Under the pieces are notes generated by a model, which was given only the letters and a program-made list of their open reading frames with translations, did not search any database and had not been told where the DNA came from. From Staphylococcus hsinchuensis (GTDB lineage: Bacteria; Bacillota; Bacilli; Staphylococcales; Staphylococcaceae), in the NCBI RefSeq assembly GCF_038789205.1, contig NZ_CP128355.1, positions 62,001 through 126,000 of the forward strand: 64,000 bases of DNA, given 5' to 3'. Position 1 is the stretch's first letter. Every line of letters begins with the position of its first letter. Positions 58,562 through 64,000 of this stretch are shown piece after piece. The translations under genes and the position numbers were made by a program.

Positions 58562-59098
58562 TTACAACACTCGCTTGCCTGCAGTTTTTTGGTCTTTCAC
58601 GTTAACTTCTAACTTCGAAACTGGTAATTCTGTAAAATGTTCAACATTTTGCTTGATATCATTTCTAATTTCTTCCGTTAACGAATTCACTTGTACATCG
58701 CCAGGAACGAAAAAATCTGCTTTTAATGCTATATGCGATTTCTTTTTCTTGTTATAAAGTTTTGCTACTACATTCGGTTGTCTGACTTCATCATATTTCA
58801 AAATAGTGTCGTACGCTGATTTCTCAACTGACTTTCTTGAAATATAAATATGGCCGTCTTCAAAATCTTTATATAATCCAGGCTTTCTATACGTAGGTTT
58901 AAACAAGCTGAATACCATTATAAGACCGATTAAGATGAGTAACGCCGACAAACCAATTAATGTTGGAACGAACCAATTAAAGTGCATTAATTGATCTTGG
59001 TATTTACTAATACGTGAATCTTTAATAAACATAAATAGTAATACTCCGACAATTACTACAATTAATAGCCCTAGTATAAAATTCTTTAGTCGTTTCAC
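58562..59098 (-). CDS. amaP: Asp23 membrane anchor AmaP
   Basis: A 178-residue protein with two N-terminal membrane helices (about 3-21 and 43-64; 'FILGLLIVVIVGVLLFMF' and 'WFVPTLIGLSALLILIGLIMVF'), then a cytoplasmic Asp23-like domain (about 80-170) with 'DFEDGHIYISRKSVEKSAYDTIL' and 'ALKADFFVPGDVQVNSLTEEIRNDI'. AmaP holds Asp23 at the membrane. The frame runs to a TTG at 59116, but GGAGGTG lies 9 bases before the GTG at 59098 (MKRLKNF...), which I prefer. It is preceded by a SigB promoter. Confidence 0.9.
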   Translation of the reverse strand: MKRLKNFILGLLIVVIVGVLLFMFIKDSRISKYQDQLMHFNWFVPTLIGLSALLILIGLIMVFSLFKPTYRKPGLYKDFEDGHIYISRKSVEKSAYDTILKYDEVRQPNVVAKLYNKKKKSHIALKADFFVPGDVQVNSLTEEIRNDIKQNVEHFTELPVSKLEVNVKDQKTAGKRVL

Positions 59099-59150
59099 CT
59101 CGTATGCCACCTCCAATACTATAATATGTTGCTGTTGTTACAACTGATTA

Positions 59151-59176
59151 ATACCCTTTATACAATCGCTAAAAAC
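59151..59176 (-). promoter_or_regulatory. SigB promoter upstream of amaP
   Basis: Minus strand GTTTTT (59176-59171), 14 bp, GGGTAT (59156-59151). This fits the SigB consensus GTTTaa-N12-15-GGGTAT and lies about 50 bp before amaP, after opuD2. Confidence 0.75.
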
Positions 59177-59262
59177 CTATATTTTTATTATTTTATGGTA
59201 AAAGTTACATTTTCAATTAAAGAAGTGATTTTCCTTAATTTAAGATAAAAATTATTTGCTTT

Positions 59263-60786
59263 TTATGCATTTTCATGTCTTTCCCGTTTCTTTTTACTGG
59301 ATCGTGGTTTTTCTACAGCTAATGATTTAAACAATGACCACACCATTAAAATTATCACTATGGAGAATGGTAATGCCGCAATAATCAATAAATTTTGAAT
59401 TGATTGCGTTCCACCAGTATAAATCATGATAACCGCGAACAACGCGAGAATAACTCCCCAACTTACTTTTACGATACTAGAAGGATTAATTGAACCTTTT
59501 GAACTTAACATACCTAACACATATGTGGCTGAATCTGCTGAAGTAACGAAGAATATCATAATAACCACTAAAGTGATGATACTTAATAAGAAACCTAATG
59601 GATAATGTTGCAACGTTGCGAAGGTTGCTGTTTCTGTCGCTTCCTTTGCAATATTTGCTACTTTATTTTGCTGTAACTGCATTGCTGAAGCTCCAAACAC
59701 TGCGAAAAATAAGAAACAAACTACTGCTGGCACAAATAAAACACCAATAATAAATTCTTTGATTGTACGACCACGAGATACACAAGCGATAAATATTCCA
59801 ACAAATGGCGCCCATGAAATCCACCAAGCCCAGTAGAAAATTGTCCATTGTTGAAGCCATTTATATTTTTCTCCACCTGATTGTGGTATACGTAAACTCA
59901 TTTTAAAGAAATTAGCAATGTAATCACCAAGTGAGTTAGTAAACGTATTTAAGATTGTTAATGTAGGTCATACACAAAACAAAATTAATAGCACAATAAA
60001 CGCAAGCACCATATTAATATTACTTAATCCTTTAATACCTTTATCAATACCTGACCAGGCCGACCAAGTAAATAATATCGTTGCTATAATAATGATGACT
60101 ACTTGCATGCCAAAGTTAGACGGTACTTTAAACAAGAAATTTAAACCTTCATTAATTTGTAATGCACCAAAACCTAACGTGGCAGCAACCCCTGTCACTG
60201 TGGCAATTATCGCTAATACGTCTATAGCGCCTCCAACAGGCCCCTTCATCATCTTAGAGCCCAATATAGGTGTTAACGTAGCACTAACTAAACCAGGGTA
60301 ACCTCTATGGAAACTAAAATAAGCAAACACTAAACCGACGATGCCATACACTGCCCATGCATGAACACCCCAATGGAAAAATGAAAATTGCATTGCATCA
60401 TTTATTGCTGCTTGTGTCCCTTTTTTATGTAACGGTGTTAACGTATATGCATGACTTATTGGTTCTGCTGTCGTCCAGAATACAAGGCCAATTCCCATAC
60501 CTGCGCTAAATAACATAGCGAACCATGATTTAAGAGAAAACTCTGGATCCTCACCTTCTTCACCTAATGTGATTGAAGCAAAGCGAGAGAATAATAAATA
60601 TACGCAAACTACTAATATAGCTAAAACAAGTAATAAATAATACCAACCAAAATTAACTGCAATAAAGTTGGTAATTGTTTGAGTTACTTTCTCAAGTTGT
60701 TTCGGTAGAATTGCACCATAAATAACAAATAGTGTACAAATTGCTAGTGCAATCCAAAATACTGCTGTTAATTTTTTTAACCGCAT
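59263..60786 (-). pseudogene. opuD2: Betaine/choline transporter OpuD2, interrupted by in-frame TGA
   Basis: A BCCT-family betaine transporter read as one continuous 508-codon frame from the ATG at 60786 (AAGGGAG upstream) to 59263, except for one TGA at 59970-59968. The N-terminal part (272 residues) holds TM1-7 and the conserved 'SFFHWGVHAWAVYGIVGLVFAYFSF' helix. The C-terminal part contains 'WTIFYWAWWISWAPFVGIFIA', the betaine-binding Trp cluster. The frame around the stop reads FCV-stop-PTLTILN where the family has a GPT motif, so GGA to TGA is the simplest change. The 212-residue tail cannot function alone. It belongs to the asp23 operon, and a GGGTAT lies at 60823-60828 upstream. A sequencing error is possible. 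Confidence 0.88.
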
Positions 60787-60822
60787 GTCAAAATAACACT
60801 CCCTTTTCTTTGTACAATTTAT

Positions 60823-60855
60823 ATACCCGTTTATAATGAAAATAAAAATATTTTT
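60823..60855 (-). promoter_or_regulatory. Possible SigB promoter of opuD2
   Basis: On the minus strand, GGGTAT (60828-60823) lies about 37 bp before opuD2. The -35 region is poor (TTTTTAT about 15 bp upstream). A SigB promoter is expected here from S. aureus, but the match is partial. Confidence 0.4.
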
Positions 60856-60942
60856 CGTGAACCTTGTGCAAGTTTATCGTAAATATATTAATTAATAATA
60901 TTTTATTATATATTAAATAATCAAATCCATATAAAACCATAT

Positions 60943-60990
60943 TAAAAGCCACCAGCGAAGATAAAACTAATCTTCGTTGGTGGCTTAGAA
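60943..60990 (-). terminator. Terminator after the 61102 dehydrogenase gene
   Basis: Stem AAGCCACCAGCGAAGAT / ATCTTCGTTGGTGGCTT (60947-60987, one mismatch); TTTTAAT follows on the minus strand. Confidence 0.85.
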
Positions 60991-61009
60991 TCTGAATTGA
61001 AAACGAGCT

Positions 61010-61098
61010 TATATCAAGCTTTTCCATCCCAGTCATCATTGTCAGGGTGGGATTACGAAATCTCTATTAAAAAATTCGATTTCTATTCCACTCCGCTT
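61010..61098. repeat. Staphylococcal intergenic repeat
   Basis: 'gggtgggattacgaaatctctattaaaaaattcgatttct' is a diverged copy of the block at about 43.34-43.39 kb. It fills the rest of the 314-bp gap between opuD2 and the dehydrogenase gene, along with the terminator. The small minus-strand frame through it (60788-61039) is not credible as a gene. Confidence 0.6.
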
Positions 61099-61101
61099 AT
61101 T

Positions 61102-62133
61102 TTAATTTTCGCTATCTTCATCAACTTGAATGACTAACTTACCAATCATCTTATGGCTTTCTAGTATTTCATGTGCTTTAAAAAGCGTTTCTGTCGTAAG
61201 CCCATTTAATGTTTGATTTAATGTCGTGTGATAAACGCCGTCATCAACCTTTTGTGCAATATCTTGTAAATAAGTTTGATGTTTTTGCATATCTTCAGTT
61301 TGATGTAACGGTCTTGTGAACATGAATTCGTGTGTAAATGTGACACTCTTTGATTTTAATAAATTCAAATCTTGTTTGTCTTGAAACGCAACAATTGTAG
61401 TAATCTTGCCATGTGGCTTTACGAGTTCAATCATTTTTTCATAATAAGCATCAGTATTAAAGGTGCAAAATATATAATCAACATCAGCAAGGTCGTGTTT
61501 TTTTAATTCATCTGATAGGTCATTTTTATGGTTAAGGACGAGGTCTGCCCCCATCTGTTTTGACCATTCTATCGTTTCTGTTCTAGAAGCTGTAGTAATG
61601 ACACGTAACCCATAAGCTTTGGCAATTTGAGTTGCAATACTGCCAACCCCACCACTACCATTTATGATTAACAATGTTTTACCACGATTTTCCTGTGGAT
61701 TTTCTGAGATATTGAAAGTATCAAATAACGTCTCATAAGCTGTTAAACCTGTTAACGGTAGTGCAGCCGCTTCAGTCGGCTTCAATGATTGAGGTGCGTG
61801 TGCAACTAAACGTACATCCATAAGTTGATACTGCTGATTGGCACCTGCATAAGATGGCGCACCAGAATAAAATACTCTGTCACCTTTTTTAAATGTTGAA
61901 ACATTGTTTCCGATTTTTTCAATCGTTCCTACTGCATCATAACCTAATATACGATGTTTTTCTTCATCACTAAATGGTTGTTGTCTCAATTTCGTATCTA
62001 CAGGATTGACACTCAACGTCTCTACTTTAATTAGTATTTCTCCCTCACCAGGTTCCGGCTGAGGTATATCTATTTCTGAAAATTGGTTCCCATCATCTAA
62101 TGAAAATTGATTATTTGAAACAATTGCTTTCAT
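61102..62133 (-). CDS. Zinc-free MDR oxidoreductase (quinone-oxidoreductase-like)
   Basis: A 343-residue medium-chain dehydrogenase/reductase. '[23 protein letters not shown]' starts the GroES-like domain, '[27 protein letters not shown]' follows, and the NADP-binding motif is '[26 protein letters not shown]'. The catalytic-zinc cysteines are missing ('NPVDTK' replaces 'C/H' ligands), as in quinone or enoyl reductases of the YogA/ZADH type. The two start ATGs are adjacent; spacing from AGGAG favours the second (62133). It lies 18 bp after another MDR gene, likely in the same transcript. Confidence 0.87.
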   Translation of the reverse strand: MKAIVSNNQFSLDDGNQFSEIDIPQPEPGEGEILIKVETLSVNPVDTKLRQQPFSDEEKHRILGYDAVGTIEKIGNNVSTFKKGDRVFYSGAPSYAGANQQYQLMDVRLVAHAPQSLKPTEAAALPLTGLTAYETLFDTFNISENPQENRGKTLLIINGSGGVGSIATQIAKAYGLRVITTASRTETIEWSKQMGADLVLNHKNDLSDELKKHDLADVDYIFCTFNTDAYYEKMIELVKPHGKITTIVAFQDKQDLNLLKSKSVTFTHEFMFTRPLHQTEDMQKHQTYLQDIAQKVDDGVYHTTLNQTLNGLTTETLFKAHEILESHKMIGKLVIQVDEDSEN

Positions 62134-62150
62134 CATACCAACTCCTAAAT

Positions 62151-63158
62151 TTAATCCACTTCTGCAACTTTTACTACTTGTTTACCGAAATTATCACCAG
62201 TAAATAAGTTTCTAAAAGCTTGCGGTAGGTTGTCGAACCCTTCCATAATTGAAGTTTTCGTTTTTATTTGGTCTGATTGTACCCATTGTGCTAATTCTTT
62301 ACTAGCATTTTTAAAGTCATTTGCATAATTACCAACAATGAAACCTTTCATCAATGCTTGTGATTTAATCAATATTGGTTGAATGCGTGGACCATGTTCA
62401 ATTTCTGTATCGTTATATTGAGAAATCGCACCGCATACAGGAATTCGTGCAAACTGATTTAAGTGTTTAAACACTTCATCTGCAATATCGCCACCTACAT
62501 TTTCGAAATAAACGTCGATACCATTAGGCACTGCATTAGCTAGCTGCTCTTTGAAATCATCTTTTTTATAATCAACAGCGGCATCAAAACCTAATTCCTC
62601 AGTTAAGTAGGCTGTTTTCTCAGGACCACCCGCAATACCAACAACATGTGCGCCTTTAATTTTTGCAATTTGACCTACGACTGAACCTACTGCCCCTGAT
62701 GCTGCTGAAACTACAACCGTTTCTTCTGGTTGAGGTTCTCCTATTTTTAATAGTCCGTGATATGCTGTTTGACCTGTTAGACCTAATACACTTAGATATA
62801 AATATAATGGCACATCAGTTTGTGATACTTTGGTCATATCTTCGCCTGAAATGTTTGTCACCTTTTGCCATGGTGCTCTACCTGTTACAATATCACCTTT
62901 TTCAAATTGTGAATGCTTTGATTCTGTGACTTTACCGACAAGATGACTTGTAATTGGCTCATCAAGTTGAAACGGTGGCACGTAAGATTTTGTGTCATTC
63001 ATTCTACCTCTCAAGTAAGGATCTACTGAAATATATAAAGCTTCAACTTGAATTTCATCGTCTTGTAAATCATTTAATTCTACTGTTTCGGTACGAAATA
63101 CATCATCAGAAGGAATTCCTTGTGGTCTTTGTGCTAATACAATACGTTCATTGTTCAT
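62151..63158 (-). CDS. NADP-dependent oxidoreductase (CurA/PTGR-like)
   Basis: A 335-residue MDR-family reductase of the leukotriene/prostaglandin reductase and CurA type. '[19 protein letters not shown]' opens it, '[15 protein letters not shown]' is the family signature, and the cofactor motif is '[30 protein letters not shown]' (AxxGxxG). '[13 protein letters not shown]' and '[13 protein letters not shown]' follow. It reduces alpha,beta-unsaturated carbonyls with NADPH in known relatives. The frame opens at 63173, but GGAGG lies 8 bases before the ATG at 63158. First gene of a two-gene MDR operon. Confidence 0.9.
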   Translation of the reverse strand: MNNERIVLAQRPQGIPSDDVFRTETVELNDLQDDEIQVEALYISVDPYLRGRMNDTKSYVPPFQLDEPITSHLVGKVTESKHSQFEKGDIVTGRAPWQKVTNISGEDMTKVSQTDVPLYLYLSVLGLTGQTAYHGLLKIGEPQPEETVVVSAASGAVGSVVGQIAKIKGAHVVGIAGGPEKTAYLTEELGFDAAVDYKKDDFKEQLANAVPNGIDVYFENVGGDIADEVFKHLNQFARIPVCGAISQYNDTEIEHGPRIQPILIKSQALMKGFIVGNYANDFKNASKELAQWVQSDQIKTKTSIMEGFDNLPQAFRNLFTGDNFGKQVVKVAEVD

Positions 63159-63311
63159 AAAACATGCCTCCATTCATTCTTTTATTTCATTTTAAATGGA
63201 GGAGCTTGTACAAGGCAATCAAATCGTTTATAGGAGATTTACATAGCGTGTTATGATGACCTTAACTTTAACATTGAACGTAGAAACACCAAATTGATAG
63301 GAGCAACTTAA

Positions 63312-64000
63312 ATGAAGCTAAGTGTTTTAGACTATGTACCTATTTTTGAAGGCCGCAATACTACAGAAGCTTTGAATCATTCTATAGAACTCGCACAATG
63401 GGCAGAACAATTAGGATACCATCGATATTGGGTTGCAGAACATCATCAAGTCTTATCTGTCGCATCTAGCGCTCCAGAGATGATTATGATGTCACTGTTA
63501 GAAAATACGTCGACAATTCGTATCGGTAGTGGCGGTATTATGTTGCCACATTATAGTGCCTATAAAGTGAGCGAACAGTTGAAAATTATGGAAGCCAGAC
63601 ATCCAAATAGAGTCGATATTGGTACGGGAAAATCATCGAGCTTTAGAAATGTGAATGAAGCATTAAACGAACATAAAGATAAAAGCGAAGTCAATTATAG
63701 TACGCAAATTGATGACTTATTAGCTTATTTTAATGATGACACATCAGAACATAATCGTTTTAAAGGCTTATTAGCCACACCTCAAATTGCTACCCAACCT
63801 CAAATGTTCATATTAGGCATGAGTACGCGGAGTGCCAAACTTGCTGCAGAAAAAGGACTACCACTCGTTGTGATGCAAATGGGTCAACAGCAACGGGCAT
63901 TAAATTCGGTTATTGAAACTTATCGTTCGCATTTTAAACAGCTCCATTCAGATAAACAGCCTTATGTGATGTTAGCTACTTTCGTGGTAACTGCTAAAAA
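63312..64000 (+). CDS. Luciferase-like flavin monooxygenase (3' part outside window)
   Basis: About 229 N-terminal residues of an LLM-class FMN-dependent oxidoreductase, cut by the right edge. It starts MKLSVLDYVPIFEGR at the ATG at 63312, 8 bases after AGGAG. Family features are 'GYHRYWVAEHH' (substrate/FMN His pair), 'STIRIGSGGIMLPHYSAYKVSEQLKIME', 'RVDIGTGKS' and 'QMFILGMSTRSAKLAAEKGLPLVV'. This pattern is the YvbT/MsnO8 subgroup of unknown substrate. It is divergent from the MDR pair. Confidence 0.85.
   Translation, partial: MKLSVLDYVPIFEGRNTTEALNHSIELAQWAEQLGYHRYWVAEHHQVLSVASSAPEMIMMSLLENTSTIRIGSGGIMLPHYSAYKVSEQLKIMEARHPNRVDIGTGKSSSFRNVNEALNEHKDKSEVNYSTQIDDLLAYFNDDTSEHNRFKGLLATPQIATQPQMFILGMSTRSAKLAAEKGLPLVVMQMGQQQRALNSVIETYRSHFKQLHSDKQPYVMLATFVVTAK

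Noticed and set aside
59968..59970. TGA read as selenocysteine or tryptophan in opuD2
   Set aside because: Staphylococci lack these recodings, no SECIS-like hairpin follows, and the family expects glycine there.
60788..61039. 83-codon minus-strand frame downstream of the 61102 gene
   Set aside because: It runs through a repeat, the terminator and the opuD2 promoter region; no RBS and no recognisable protein pattern.

Overview
The window is a chromosomal segment of a Staphylococcus. It is low in GC and carries strong AGGAGG-type ribosome binding sites. Its gene sets are typical staphylococcal ones: coaW, luxS, deoC/pdp/deoB, czrA-czrB, glmS, mtl, glmM-cdaR-cdaA, arginase, an rRNA operon, mrp, an sdrM-like pump, htsABC/sfaABCD and the asp23 locus. 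From memory of 16S variable regions, the rRNA looks closer to coagulase-negative species of the S. saprophyticus type than to S. aureus. I cannot name the species. I see no prophage, insertion sequence, cassette or CRISPR array, so this is core backbone.

Layout. 1-5.3 kb: end of a VOC protein, type II pantothenate kinase, a duplicated-domain unknown protein, an M20 amidohydrolase/ATP-grasp ligase pair, and luxS. 5.3-11.8 kb: nucleoside catabolism (deoC-pdp-deoB-doxX on the minus strand, deoD on the plus strand), a PerR-boxed Dps ferritin, a ribokinase and a DCC thiol protein. 12-21.7 kb: a double-EVE protein with a decayed McrB-like ATPase, mannose-6-phosphate isomerase, a candidate small RNA, zinc efflux (czrAB), and small enzymes and membrane proteins. 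21.9-33.7 kb: glmS with its self-cleaving ribozyme, the mannitol operon (mtlA is frameshifted), glmM-cdaR-cdaA and arginase. 34-39.8 kb: an rRNA operon on the minus strand followed by six tRNA genes. 39.9-47 kb: mrp, an MFS drug pump, a HlyIII protein, a UDPGP-family nucleotidyltransferase, and small proteins including an IsdI-like heme oxygenase. 48.4-57.6 kb: staphyloferrin A uptake (htsABC) and synthesis/export (sfaABCD) with two near-perfect Fur boxes. 57.7-60.8 kb: the asp23-DUF2273-amaP-opuD2 stress locus, where opuD2 carries one in-frame TGA. 61-64 kb: two MDR-family oxidoreductases and the start of a luciferase-like monooxygenase.

How it fits together. Fructose-6-phosphate feeders (mannitol, mannose-6-P) and glmS/glmM lead to UDP-GlcNAc for the cell wall, with CdaA/CdaR in the glmM operon coupling this to c-di-AMP. 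Iron handling is a second theme (Dps, staphyloferrin A, IsdI-like enzyme). Stress and osmotic adaptation is a third (asp23/amaP, opuD2, czrAB).

The least explained items are the EVE-EVE-dead-ATPase protein, an orphan small RNA with a strong promoter and terminator at about 14.95-15.09 kb, the ligase/amidohydrolase gene pair, a cysteine-free Mrp, and two separate lesions (mtlA, opuD2). If those lesions are real, they predict loss of mannitol uptake and of one betaine transporter.
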